64,000 nucleotides of DNA, taken from contig NZ_JAUSBN010000066.1 of the NCBI RefSeq assembly GCF_030651995.1, forward strand, positions 1-64,000, read 5' to 3'. The position numbers and the translations under genes were made by a program. Positions 45,158 through 53,869 of this stretch are shown here, one piece after another. Positions within the stretch are counted from its first letter, which is position 1. Each line of letters opens with the position of its first letter. The notes below the pieces were generated by a model. The model worked only from the letters and a program-made list of their open reading frames with translations. It searched no databases and was not told where the DNA came from. The stretch is from Reyranella sp. (GTDB lineage: Bacteria; Pseudomonadota; Alphaproteobacteria; Reyranellales; Reyranellaceae).

Positions 45158-45490
45158 CTATTGCCGGCGACAAAGCCAGCCTGCGAGGAAGCCGATCCCG
45201 ACCACGGCCGCGAGCGTCGTCAGCGGGTGTGCCTCGGTCTGCTCCACGAGTTTGTCGGTCGCCTTGTTCTTCAGGCTGATCGTGTCCTCGGCGATCGCCT
45301 TGGCGGTGTCACCGTACTTGGCGATCAGCTCGCGGGCCGAGTTGAGCGTCTCTTCGAGAGCTTCCTCCCCACGGGCTACCATCGACTGGCCGGTGCCGCT
45401 CATCGATTCCGTGAGTTCCTCGAGCTGGGCCTTGAGAAGGGCGATCTCCTTGGCGAGATCCTTGCCGTTGGCGTGGCTGGCAGCGCGCAT
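45158..45490 (-). CDS. DUF883 family protein (ElaB/YqjD-like)
   Basis: A 110-residue protein. The N-terminal two thirds form an amphipathic coiled coil (ALLKAQLEELTESM, then ALEETLNSARELIAKYGD). A single C-terminal membrane helix follows (HPLTTLAAVVGIGFLAGWLCRRQ), which is the DUF883 signature. E. coli YqjD and ElaB with this shape anchor ribosomes to the inner membrane in stationary phase. GGAGG lies before the ATG at 45490. It is upstream of the YqjE-like gene. Confidence 0.88.
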   Translation of the reverse strand: MRAASHANGKDLAKEIALLKAQLEELTESMSGTGQSMVARGEEALEETLNSARELIAKYGDTAKAIAEDTISLKNKATDKLVEQTEAHPLTTLAAVVGIGFLAGWLCRRQ

Positions 45491-45564
45491 GTGTGGTCCT
45501 CCGGTGAGATGCAAACAGGGTTGTCTGGGTGACGAAACGCCCTGCTAGGCCGGAGGTTGCGACC

Positions 45565-46317
45565 CTAGCCGTCCCAGACGTTGCGGGGCATGGGCAGCCG
45601 CTCGAAATCGGCCTCCCGCAGGGGTCTGTCGTGGCTCACGCCCTCCCGCTCCAGCAGCATCATCCACTGGCGGACGTGCTGGCCGGAATGCCAGGTCGTG
45701 CGCTCCAGCAACTCATGCAGGCTCTGCGCGCCGTAGTAGGTCGAAAGCATGCGTGCGGCGCCGGTATCCCCGTGGGCCCACCAGTTGCGGAAACGCTCCT
45801 GGACGGCGGCGCCATAGGCCGCCACCGAAGCCGTGTCGGCATCGGCCGCCGGCTCTTCGCGGAACGCCGCCTGCACCAGGGGCGTGCCCTGCTCGGCATC
45901 GAGGAAGGCTGTGACCACACGGAAGAGATGGAAGGCGAGCGCGCGATAGCTGCGAGGGCGGCCCGGTACGTGGACGTGTAGCTTCTCGTACGGCATGAGC
46001 GGCAGCAGCCCGATGGCGGCGCTCATGAACTTGTCGAGGCGTGCATAGAGTTCTGCGGGCGGGAGTTCGGGGCCCGATTTCTCCTGCAAGCCGAGAAAGG
46101 CCACGATCTCCCGCGTGCTCTGACCGAAGATGAAATCGGCACCGCGCGACAGCACAGGCACGGACCGTGCGCCGAGCGCCTGCAGCTCTGCGAGGCCGGC
46201 CGGATCTTCGCGGACATTGACGGAGACGAAGTCGATCCCACGGATCGATAGAAACTCTTTGAGTCTCAGGCAGCTCGTTCAACCGGGCTGCCAGAAGACC
46301 TTCAACGGCTCTGTCAT
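45565..46317 (-). CDS. glutaredoxin-DinB fusion protein with in-frame TGA at the first redox-Cys codon
   Basis: The frame from ATG 46317 to 45565 has 251 codons. AGGAG lies 7 bases before the ATG. Codons 1-75 form a glutaredoxin-like domain: MTEPLKVFWQPG, then TGA at codon 13 (46281-46279), then TSCLRLKEFLSIRGIDF and ARSVPVLSRGADFIFGQ with the cis-Pro. Related proteins have Cys-Thr-Ser-Cys at this place, so the TGA replaces exactly the first Cys of CxxC. The remainder is a DinB-like four-helix domain (YYGAQSLHELLERTTWHSGQHVRQ with metal-type His). Either selenocysteine is inserted (UxxC) or the gene is a one-base nonsense mutant. If TGA stops translation, only a fragment from an internal start such as GTG 46161 could be made. 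Confidence 0.75.
46232..46267 (-). promoter_or_regulatory. hairpins downstream of the in-frame TGA (possible SECIS)
   Basis: In the minus-strand mRNA, 11 bases after the TGA, GAGACUC-AAA-GAGUUUC can form a 7-pair stem (46251-46267). A second perfect 7-pair stem UCGAUCC-GUG-GGAUCGA follows (46232-46248), its loop starting with G 38 bases after the TGA. Bacterial SECIS elements need a loop about 16-37 bases after the UGA with a G among the first loop bases. The first hairpin has the right distance but no G; the second has the G but lies at the limit. Suggestive only. Confidence 0.3.
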
Positions 46318-46400
46318 GGCTTGCTCCTGAGGTCGCTCAATTGGCGGTCGGGATACCCGGCCTGTCAAGCGGCGTGCGCCACCTCGGAGGTCTGGAGCGG

Positions 46401-46784
46401 CTAGGCCTTGCGGTGGCAGACCACGCAGATCTTGTTGCCGTCGAGGTCGCGGAGATACGCACCGTAGTAGTTGGGATGATAGTGTGCGCGAAGGCCGGGT
46501 GCGCCCTCATCCTTGCCGCCCGCGGCCAAGGCCGCCTTGTGCGCGGCATCGACGGCGCCGCGGTCGGGCGCCTCGAGGCCGATCGTGATGCCGTTGCCGA
46601 CCGAGGCCGCTGCCTTGTCGATCGGACTGAGGATCCAGAGCTGGGGCCGCCCGCCCGCCGGCCCGTAGCCGACGGCGTGCGGATAATCCATATGACGCAC
46701 CAGGCCGAGCGGTTGCAGCAACGCGTCGTAGAAGGGCTTGGCCTTGCCCACATCGTTGCTGCCGATCGTCACGTGACTGAACAT
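46401..46784 (-). CDS. VOC family (glyoxalase/dioxygenase fold) protein
   Basis: A 127-residue single VOC domain: MFSHVTIGSNDVGKAKPFYDALLQPLGL at the first beta-alpha-beta module and HPNYYGAYLRDLDGNKICVVCH at the second, with candidate metal ligands His4, a central Glu/His and Asp near 115. It is most similar in style to the small glyoxalase/bleomycin-resistance-like proteins of unknown substrate. GGGGGAG stands 8 bases before the ATG. It follows the LLM monooxygenase gene at a 26-base gap, perhaps in one transcript. Confidence 0.9.
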   Translation of the reverse strand: MFSHVTIGSNDVGKAKPFYDALLQPLGLVRHMDYPHAVGYGPAGGRPQLWILSPIDKAAASVGNGITIGLEAPDRGAVDAAHKAALAAGGKDEGAPGLRAHYHPNYYGAYLRDLDGNKICVVCHRKA

Positions 46785-46810
46785 GGATGGTCTCCCCCGT
46801 ATCCGGCTCC

Positions 46811-48133
46811 TCAGGATGCCGCAGTCGCGGGACGCGGCAAGCCAAAATGATCGCGCAAGGTGGTGCCTTCGTAGGCGGTCCGGAACAGTCCGCGCTTCTG
46901 GAGGATGGGCACAACCTCGGCCACGAACACGTCGAGCATCGACGGTAGCAAAGGCGGCATGAGGTTGAAGCCGTCGGCCGCGCCGTCGTTGAACCAGTCT
47001 TCGATCAGGTCGGCGATCTGCTCAGGTGTGCCGGCGGTGGTGAAATGGCCGCGCGCACCAGCGAGATAGGCGAGCAGCTGGCGCAGGGTGAACTTCTCCC
47101 GCCGGACCAGTCCGACGATCACTTCGGTGCGGCTTCGCGCGGCCTGGACCGTGCCGGGATCGGGGAAATCCTCGGCCGTGAGAGGGCGGTCGAGCGGCAG
47201 GTGCGAGAAGTCGTGGCCGCCGAACCGGCCGCTCAGCCGTTTGCGCCCGACTTCCGGATCGGTGAGTTCGTTCAGCTCCTTCGCAAGCCGCTTCGCCTCC
47301 GTCTCGGTCGAGGCGATCACAGGACTGAGGCCGGGCAGGATCAGGACCTGCTCGGACGGACGGCCCTCCGCCGCCGCGAGCTTCTTGAGGTCGGCATAGA
47401 ATTCCTGGGCGGTGGTCTTTTCCATCTGGGCAGTGAAGACCGCCTCGGCATGGCGCGCGGCGAAGCGGCGGCCGGTGTCGGACGAGCCTGCCTGCACGAA
47501 CACCGGCCGACCCTGCGGTCCGCGCGGCATGTTGAGCGGCCCGGCGACGCGATAATATTTGCCCTCGTGATTGATCGGCCGGATGCGATCAGCGTGCGCA
47601 TAATGGCCGCTCGCGCGATCGTCGAGCACGGCATCGTCGGCCCAGCTGTCCCACAGCGCCTTGGCGACCTGCACGAACTCCTCGCCGCGCTCGTAGCGCT
47701 CGTCATGGCTCACCAGGCCCGTGCCGCCGAAGTTGCGCGCGGCCGGGGCCAACCAGGAGGTGACGATGTTCCAGCCGACCCGGCCGCCGCTGATATGGTC
47801 GAGGGAACCGAATTGCCGCGCGAGGTTGAACGGTTCGGAGTAGGTGGTCGACGCCGTGGCGATCAAGCCGATGCGTTGCGTCGAACCGGCGATGGCGGCA
47901 AGCGCCGTGATCGGCTCGAGCCAGGTGCTGGCGGCATGCGCTACCGTGTCGGCCAGGGCGAGCTGGTCGGCCAGGAAGATCGAATCGAAAAGGCCGGCCT
48001 CAGCACGTCGCGCGAGGTCGCGATAATACTCGATGTCGGTCAGCGCGAGCGGCGAGGAGTCGGGATGCCGCCACGAGGCTTCGTGGTGGCCGCGGCTCTG
48101 GATGAACAGGTTGAGGTGGAGCTGTCGCTTCAT
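46811..48133 (-). CDS. LLM-class flavin-dependent monooxygenase (NtaA/SnaA/DszA type)
   Basis: A 440-residue FMNH2-dependent monooxygenase. The NtaA/SnaA/DszA subfamily is recognised by LHLNLFIQSRGHHEASWRHPDSSPLALTDIEYYRDLARRAE at the N-terminus, SGGRVGWNIVTSW and GPLNMPRGPQGRPVFVQAGSS. These enzymes oxidise nitrilotriacetate, EDTA, sulfur heterocycles or streptogramins and need a partner flavin reductase, which is not adjacent. The start at 48133 lies just 4 bases after the stop of the ABC exporter gene, so they are probably one operon. Confidence 0.92.
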   Translation of the reverse strand: MKRQLHLNLFIQSRGHHEASWRHPDSSPLALTDIEYYRDLARRAEAGLFDSIFLADQLALADTVAHAASTWLEPITALAAIAGSTQRIGLIATASTTYSEPFNLARQFGSLDHISGGRVGWNIVTSWLAPAARNFGGTGLVSHDERYERGEEFVQVAKALWDSWADDAVLDDRASGHYAHADRIRPINHEGKYYRVAGPLNMPRGPQGRPVFVQAGSSDTGRRFAARHAEAVFTAQMEKTTAQEFYADLKKLAAAEGRPSEQVLILPGLSPVIASTETEAKRLAKELNELTDPEVGRKRLSGRFGGHDFSHLPLDRPLTAEDFPDPGTVQAARSRTEVIVGLVRREKFTLRQLLAYLAGARGHFTTAGTPEQIADLIEDWFNDGAADGFNLMPPLLPSMLDVFVAEVVPILQKRGLFRTAYEGTTLRDHFGLPRPATAAS

Positions 48134-48137
48134 CCTC

Positions 48138-51100
48138 TCACTGTGCAGCCGGCGCATAGACCGACGCAAGCTGGCGCGACACGAGTCGCGCATAGAGACC
48201 GCCGCGCGAAACCAGCGAGGCGTGCGTTCCACTTTCCGCAACGCGGCCCTCGTCGAGCACCATGATCAGGTCGGCATCGCGTACCGTCGACAGGCGATGC
48301 GCGATCACAATGGTCGTGCGGTCGGCCTTCAGCACGTCGAGGGCGCGCCGCACCGCCTGTTCGTTGACTGCGTCGAGATGCGACGTCGCCTCGTCGAGGA
48401 TCAGGATCGGGGCATCCTTAAGGAAGGCGCGGGCTATGGCCACCCGCTGGCGCTGGCCACCGCTCAGGCTGGTGCCGCGCTCACCCACGGGCGAGTCGAG
48501 ACCCTGCGGCAGCGTCGCGACCAGTTCGCCCAGCGACGCATGTTCTACTGCGGCCAGAAGTTCAGCCTCCTTGGCCCCGGGCCGCGCGATCAGGATGTTG
48601 GCCCGCAACGTGTCGTTGAACAGGTAGGTGTCCTGCGCCACGAGGGCCACGAGACCGCGCAGCTCGTCGAGCCTGTAGTCGCGGAGATCCGTGCCGTTCA
48701 GGGTGATGCGCCCGGCATCGGGATCCCAGAAGCGCATCAGGAGCTGAGCCGTCGTGGTCTTGCCCGCGCCCGACGTCCCGACCAGCGCCACCGTCTTGCC
48801 GGCGGGGATGGCGAAGGTGACGTCGCAGAGGGCGCGCCGCGTCTGCCCGGGATAGGTGAAGTTCACCTCTTCGAGGGCGAGTGCCGCCGCGCCGCGCGCC
48901 GGAGGCACGCCGGGCCCGTCGCGCACCGGGATCGGCTCGTTGGCCAGCGCATAGACGCGCCGCGTGGCGCCCAGCGTGTCGGCAAGCTGGCGGCCGATCT
49001 GCGCGACCTCGGAAACCGGCAGGAAGGCCGACATGGCGAGGATGGTCATCAGCGGCAGCAGGCCGGGATCGAGCGTACCCTGCGCGGCGAGGATCGCGCC
49101 GACGACGACGATGGCGAGGCCGCCCAGGCCCGTCAGCACTTCCAGGATGGCGTGCTGCATCGTGAGCTCTCTGAAGAAGGGCGGGCGCAGGGCGATGTGG
49201 CGGTCCGACAGCTCGTCGAGCTTGTCGCCGCGCGCGCGCTCCTGCTGGTTGGCGACGATCTCGCCCAGCCCCTGCACCGAGTCGACGGCGAAGGCGCCGA
49301 GTTCGCCGGCCGCCTCGCGCGCCTGGCTGCCGAGCCGGTCCACCCTCTTGCGCATCAGGAAGGGGCTCAGGCCCACGGCCAGCAGGAACGGCACCAGCGT
49401 GATCGCCAGCCAGCCGCTCGTCGTGGCGAGCGCGATCACCACGGCGGCGGGGATGAGGATGGCCACGAACGCCGGCGCCACCGTGTGGGCGAAGAAATAC
49501 TCGACCAGCTCGATGTCGTGCGTGGCCAGCGCCATCAGGTCGCCGGTGCGACGGCGCGTGAGATAGGCAGGCGCCAGCGCGTCGAGCTTGCGGAAGGCGT
49601 CGATGCGCATCTCGGCCAACAGGCGGAAAGCCATGTCGTGGGCCAGCCAGGATTCGAACCAGTGCAGGATTCCCGAGACGGGCGCCAGAATGGCGAGCGC
49701 GATGGCGAGGCCGCCATAGGGCTCGTGGTTCTTGAGCGCCAGCACGATCAGGGCGGAGAGCACCCCGATACCGATGAACGAGACGACACGGGCCACGCCC
49801 AGCAGGAAGGTGGCGGTGAGCTTGCCCTTCCACGGCATGATGACTTTCATCAGAGCCACAACGACCTGGTACCAGGTGAGGCCTTCGGCCTTGATGATGC
49901 CTTCGGTGACGGGCTTCACCGCGCCACCCGACGTGCTGGCGATCGTCTCGACGCGCTGCGGCGCGACGAGGGTGTCGAGCGTGACGCCGGCCTGCTGCTC
50001 GCGCGCCTGCTCGGCCATGAGCTGCGCATAGACGCCGCCCTGGCTCATCAGCGCGGCGTGCTTGCCCTGTTCGGCGACATGGCCGCGGTCGAGCACGAGG
50101 ATGCGGTCGCAGTCGATCACGCTGGACAGGCGGTGCGCCAGGATCAGTGTCGTGCGGCCCTGCATCAGCCGGTCGAGCGCTTCCTGGATCACCGCCTCGT
50201 TCTCGGCGTCGACGGCGGAGAGGGCTTCGTCGAGCACCAGGATCGGCGTGTCGCGCAGCAGTGCGCGGGCGATCGCCACCCGCTGGCGCTGGCCGCCGGA
50301 CAGCTTGATGCCCTTCTCGCCGATGATGGTCGCGTAGCCCTGCGGCAGGCTCTCGATGAAGTCATGGATGTTGGCGGCTCTTGCCGCATCCTCCATCTCT
50401 TCGCGCGAGGCGCCCGGCCGGCCGAGGCGGATATTCTCCTCGACCGTGCCATGGAACAGGAACGTGTCCTGGTTCACCACGGAGATCAGCGAGCGGATCT
50501 GCGCGAAGGACAGCGTGCGCAGGTCGTGGCCGCCCAGCAGGATGCGGCCGTGGTCGGGATCGTAGAAGCGCAGCAGCAGGCGCACGATCGACGACTTGCC
50601 GCCCCCCGACGAACCGACGAGGCCCAGCCGCTCGCCGGCGGCGGCCGTGAAGTTCAGCCGCTCGTGCACGGTGCGGCGCGTGCCGGGATAGGAGAAGCGC
50701 ACATCCTCGAAGGCGATGGTGGGGGCGAGAAGGCCGTCGAGCCGGGCCGGCGCCGGGTCGATCACCGACGGTGTGTCGTCGAGGATGCGGTAGATGCCCT
50801 GCGCCGCCGAGAGGCCGACCATGCCCTGGTGCAGCACCGAGCGCAGCTCGCGCATCGGCCGGAAGATCTCGATGCCGAGCATCAGGATGACGAGCAGCGA
50901 GGTGAGCGTCATGGCGCCGGCCTCGACCCGTGAGGCGCCGTAGATCAGTGCCGCCGCGGCGCCGCCCGCGATCGAGGTGTCGGTGATGCCGCGCGCCAGC
51001 GAGTTGGTGCCCAGCACCCACATGGTGCGCCGGAAGAGATCGCGGGCTTCCACTTCGAGCTTGTCGGCGCGCGCCTTGCCCTGGCCGAACGCCTTCAGGG

Positions 51101-51719
51101 TCGCCAGACCCTGGATCGAATCGAGGAACTCGGCGGCGAACGACTTGTAGGCGGTCATGCGCGCGATCGAGGCGCGCACGTCCCATTTGTGCCAGAGGGC
51201 CGGGGCGAACAGCGCGACCAGCGCGAAGCCCAGCATGACCAGCGCCACCGGCAGGTCGATGAAGGAGATGACGACGAAGATCAGCAGCGGCGTCAGCAGC
51301 GCGATCAGGAACTGCGGCAGGAACTGCCCGAAATAGGTTTCGAGCTGCTCGACGCCGTCGATCATGGAGAGGGTGAGACCGCCGGAGCGCTGCCGGCCGA
51401 CCGTTGCCGGGCCGAGGGAGGCGACCTTGTCGTAGAGCGTGCGGCGCAGCACCTTCTGGACCCGTGCGGCCGTCTCGTGCGCCAGCACGGCGCGCCAGTG
51501 CTCGGCCACGCCGCGCAGCACCATCACCCCGGCGATCAGCAGGATCGGAACCACGAGCTCCTGCAGCGGCCGTCCGACGAAGATCTGGCCGATCAGCCAG
51601 CCGAGAAGCCCGAGCCGCGCGATGCCGCAGCCCACGCCCAGGAGGCCGACGGCGACGGTGGCGGCGATGCGGGTACGCACGCCTTTGGTGAAGACGAGCA
51701 GGCGGGGTTCGATGTGCAT
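48138..51719 (-). CDS. fused two-module ABC exporter (CydDC-like arrangement)
   Basis: A 1193-residue protein with two complete TMD-NBD halves in tandem. The first half has about six helices (residues 15-300), Walker A GSSGGGKSS near 370, LSGGQRQRVAIARALL and Walker B ILVLDEALSAVD. The second has helices from about 640 to 900, Walker A GTSGAGKTT near 980, LSGGQRQRVAIARAFL and ILILDEATSHLD. Both H-loops (AHRLS) are present, so both ATP sites look catalytic. Most such exporters are two polypeptides (as in CydDC, which exports thiols). The substrate is unknown. Divergent from a LysR gene with 71 bases between the starts. Confidence 0.92.
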   Translation of the reverse strand: MHIEPRLLVFTKGVRTRIAATVAVGLLGVGCGIARLGLLGWLIGQIFVGRPLQELVVPILLIAGVMVLRGVAEHWRAVLAHETAARVQKVLRRTLYDKVASLGPATVGRQRSGGLTLSMIDGVEQLETYFGQFLPQFLIALLTPLLIFVVISFIDLPVALVMLGFALVALFAPALWHKWDVRASIARMTAYKSFAAEFLDSIQGLATLKAFGQGKARADKLEVEARDLFRRTMWVLGTNSLARGITDTSIAGGAAAALIYGASRVEAGAMTLTSLLVILMLGIEIFRPMRELRSVLHQGMVGLSAAQGIYRILDDTPSVIDPAPARLDGLLAPTIAFEDVRFSYPGTRRTVHERLNFTAAAGERLGLVGSSGGGKSSIVRLLLRFYDPDHGRILLGGHDLRTLSFAQIRSLISVVNQDTFLFHGTVEENIRLGRPGASREEMEDAARAANIHDFIESLPQGYATIIGEKGIKLSGGQRQRVAIARALLRDTPILVLDEALSAVDAENEAVIQEALDRLMQGRTTLILAHRLSSVIDCDRILVLDRGHVAEQGKHAALMSQGGVYAQLMAEQAREQQAGVTLDTLVAPQRVETIASTSGGAVKPVTEGIIKAEGLTWYQVVVALMKVIMPWKGKLTATFLLGVARVVSFIGIGVLSALIVLALKNHEPYGGLAIALAILAPVSGILHWFESWLAHDMAFRLLAEMRIDAFRKLDALAPAYLTRRRTGDLMALATHDIELVEYFFAHTVAPAFVAILIPAAVVIALATTSGWLAITLVPFLLAVGLSPFLMRKRVDRLGSQAREAAGELGAFAVDSVQGLGEIVANQQERARGDKLDELSDRHIALRPPFFRELTMQHAILEVLTGLGGLAIVVVGAILAAQGTLDPGLLPLMTILAMSAFLPVSEVAQIGRQLADTLGATRRVYALANEPIPVRDGPGVPPARGAAALALEEVNFTYPGQTRRALCDVTFAIPAGKTVALVGTSGAGKTTTAQLLMRFWDPDAGRITLNGTDLRDYRLDELRGLVALVAQDTYLFNDTLRANILIARPGAKEAELLAAVEHASLGELVATLPQGLDSPVGERGTSLSGGQRQRVAIARAFLKDAPILILDEATSHLDAVNEQAVRRALDVLKADRTTIVIAHRLSTVRDADLIMVLDEGRVAESGTHASLVSRGGLYARLVSRQLASVYAPAAQ

Positions 51720-51759
51720 GGTGCGATGCTAGGGCGAACATCCGTATACGTCAGTCCAC

Positions 51760-51785
51760 AAATTGGAAAACCACGTGTACAATTT
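51760..51785. promoter_or_regulatory. inverted repeat in the exporter/LysR divergent region
   Basis: AAATTG (51760-51765) and CAATTT (51780-51785) flank a segment containing the palindrome CACGTG (51772-51777). A further CGTATACG palindrome lies at 51743-51750. These lie in the 71-base gap between the divergent exporter and LysR starts and are AT-richer than the surroundings. They are plausible operator or promoter sites; this is inference from position. Confidence 0.35.
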
Positions 51786-51790
51786 TGAAC

Positions 51791-52699
51791 ATGGACACCA
51801 ACTGGGACGATCTTCGCGTTTTTCTGGCCCTGGCGCGTGGCGGCACGCTGACGACGGCGGCCAAGGCGCTCGGTGTCAGCCATCCCACGGTGGCGCGTCG
51901 TGTGCAGGCGCTGGAGCAGCAAATCGGCGCGCGGCTCTTCGAACGCCTGCCCGACCGATTTGTACCCACCAGCGCCGGCGAGGAGTTGCTGGCCGACACC
52001 GAGGCGATGGAGAAGGCTGCCCACTCCATCCATCGCCGCAGCGCCGGGCTCAGCGACACGGTGAGCGGCACGGTGCGCCTGTCGGCGGAGGAGGCGACCG
52101 CCGCCCTGATCGCACGTTATTCCGCCGAACTCAGAAGCAAGCTGCCGCAGATCGAGTTCGAGGTGATCTCGAGTCACACGCTGGCCAATCTGTCGCGCCG
52201 CGAGGCCGACCTCCTGATCCGCGAGCAGGTCCCCGAACTCGGCGACATCGTCGCGCGCAAGCTGGGACGCCTGGCCTATGCGGTCTATGCCGCGCGAGAT
52301 TTTCCGGTGAAGCGGTCCACGCCGGCGGCGCTGGCCGCGCTCTCGTGGGTCGGCTTCGACGACGACCATCTTCGCATGCAGGGGCAGAGCTGGCTGCTGG
52401 CCTTTCGCGGCGGACGCCGTCCGGAGATTCGCGGGAACAACTGGCTGGTGCTGCACGAGGCGGCCCGCACCGGCGCCGGCCTCGCCGTGCTGCCCTGCCA
52501 TCTCGGCGATCCCGACCCACTGCTGCGCCGGGTCTGCGGCGTCATCCCCGACGTCTTTGCCGACCAGTGGCTACTGGTCCATCGCGACCTGCGCGCCCTG
52601 CCGCGCGTGCGGGCCGTGATGGATGCGGTGATCGAGCTGTTCCAGCGCGAGCGGCCTTTGCTGGAGGGCCATCTGGCGGCGCGTCATGCCTTCAAGTGA
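51791..52699 (+). CDS. LysR family transcriptional regulator
   Basis: A 302-residue LysR protein. The helix-turn-helix is at residues 3-60 (LRVFLALARGGTLTTAAKALGVSHPTVARRVQALEQQIG). The effector domain continues with WVGFDDDHLR and GAGLAVLPCHLGDPDP, typical of the LysR branch without known ligand. ATG 51791 is preferred to the TTG two codons earlier. It is divergent from the fused ABC exporter, so the exporter operon is its likely target. Its last 14 bases overlap the start of a phage-type gene. Confidence 0.92.
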   Translation: MDTNWDDLRVFLALARGGTLTTAAKALGVSHPTVARRVQALEQQIGARLFERLPDRFVPTSAGEELLADTEAMEKAAHSIHRRSAGLSDTVSGTVRLSAEEATAALIARYSAELRSKLPQIEFEVISSHTLANLSRREADLLIREQVPELGDIVARKLGRLAYAVYAARDFPVKRSTPAALAALSWVGFDDDHLRMQGQSWLLAFRGGRRPEIRGNNWLVLHEAARTGAGLAVLPCHLGDPDPLLRRVCGVIPDVFADQWLLVHRDLRALPRVRAVMDAVIELFQRERPLLEGHLAARHAFK

Positions 52700-53420
52700 G
52701 GTGGTCGAGACCCGGCTCGACCTGATCACGATGCAGATGCAGCAGCTCGCCGAGATCGTCGGGCGCTACACCGTGAGCAGCATCAGCGACCCGGCGACGG
52801 AACAGAGCAATTACGCCCTGATCCAGGCGCTGCAGTCCGACCTCGGCGACTTCGACAAGCTGACCACGGCGGGGGACATCCTCACCCACAACGGCTCGGC
52901 CTATATCCGGCTCGCGCGCGGCGACTCCGACCAGTACCTTGGCGTTTCCGGAAGCGCGCTCACATGGAAGGACCTCGTGATCGACTTGGCTTCAAGCCAA
53001 GTGGCGGGAGTTCTGCCGCGCGCCAATGGTGGCTTCATGCCATCGCAGAATGCGGTTTCTCTGGCTGCTAACGTTGCTATTGGGGCGACGGGAACCTGGG
53101 TCACGGGACCCTCGTTCGCGCAAGGCTCCTCCGGGGTTTGGTTGGCATGGGGGACAGTCACCATCAATGCAGGCGCGTCCAGCGCGAGGGTGTCGGCGCG
53201 CCTGACTGATGGCACGAACGTCAAGGCCAGCACGACCACTACTTGGCCGAGCGCTGTCACACCCGCTGTCGTTTCTCTGAGCCTGAGTGGATTTTTTGCC
53301 AACCCGCCGGGCGACATCCGGATCCAGGGCCTGAATGCCGACAGCACGGGGGGTGGATTTATCTACAACCAGTCCGGTCAAGGGAAAGACTGCACCCTGA
53401 ACGTGATCAGGATCGCTTGA
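52686..53420 (+). CDS. phage tail-fibre-like protein
   Basis: A 244-residue protein. A helical N-terminus (residues 1-60) is followed by KLTTAGDILTHNGSAYIRLARGDSDQYLGVSGSALTWKDL, the repeat-like wording of phage tail-fibre or tail-spike linkers. The C-terminal 130 residues are beta-rich, Gly/Ser/Thr-rich and Cys-poor, ending DCTLNVIRIA, as in TNF/C1q-like receptor-binding heads. It has no signal peptide. It overlaps the LysR gene by 14 bases, and its stop overlaps the next phage gene (TGATG), so the three virion-like genes form a unit. Confidence 0.75.
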   Translation: MPSSEVVETRLDLITMQMQQLAEIVGRYTVSSISDPATEQSNYALIQALQSDLGDFDKLTTAGDILTHNGSAYIRLARGDSDQYLGVSGSALTWKDLVIDLASSQVAGVLPRANGGFMPSQNAVSLAANVAIGATGTWVTGPSFAQGSSGVWLAWGTVTINAGASSARVSARLTDGTNVKASTTTTWPSAVTPAVVSLSLSGFFANPPGDIRIQGLNADSTGGGFIYNQSGQGKDCTLNVIRIA

Positions 53421-53869
53421 TGATCACCATGCTCCCCGCCACCGAGGACGATGCCCACGAACTGGCGCCGCTTCTGCGCGCCGAGGATCGGGCGGAAGTG
53501 CTGGCGCTCGGCGTCGCGCCGGCCGACGGTCTGCTGCAGAGCCTCGCTGCCGCCCGCGAGGCCTGGACCTGGCGCGATGACGGCCGGATCATCTGCATGG
53601 CGGGGGTCGCGCCCTTCAGCCTGATCGGTGCGACGGGCGTTCCATGGCTGCTCGGCTCGCCGCTGGTCGCCAGCCATCGCCGGGCTTTCATGGTCGAGAC
53701 CCGCCGCACGGTGGCGCGCTGGCTCATGATGTTCGGTGTTCTGCGTAACGTGGTCGACGACCGCTATGCCGCCGCTCACCGCTGGCTGCGTTGGCTCGGC
53801 TTCGAGATCGGTGAGCCGTTCACTCTTGCCAATGGCCGGTTCCGCGTCGTTCACAAGGAGGCCTCATGA
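53420..53869 (+). CDS. phage internal virion protein A-like (T7 gp13/GNAT-fold)
   Basis: A 149-residue protein. LPATEDDAHELAPLLRAEDRAEVLALGVAP at the start and the later VVDDRYAAAHRWLRWLGFEIGEPFTLANGRFRVVHKE match the DUF2833 family. This includes phage T7-type internal virion protein gp13 and has an acetyltransferase-like (GNAT) outline. In podoviruses this gene directly precedes gp14, as here. No active-site claim is made. It is coupled to both neighbours by 1- and 4-base overlaps. Confidence 0.75.
   Translation: MITMLPATEDDAHELAPLLRAEDRAEVLALGVAPADGLLQSLAAAREAWTWRDDGRIICMAGVAPFSLIGATGVPWLLGSPLVASHRRAFMVETRRTVARWLMMFGVLRNVVDDRYAAAHRWLRWLGFEIGEPFTLANGRFRVVHKEAS

Noticed and set aside
46806-46819. 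GCTCCTCAGGATG, similar to an arm of the 37.3 kb palindromic repeat
   Set aside because: Only 13 bases match, there is no inverted partner nearby, and it spans the end of the monooxygenase gene; probably chance.
49645-49665. GGTTCGAATCC on the minus strand resembling a tRNA T-loop
   Set aside because: It is codons for HWFES within the ABC exporter, and no acceptor, D or anticodon stems can be built around it.
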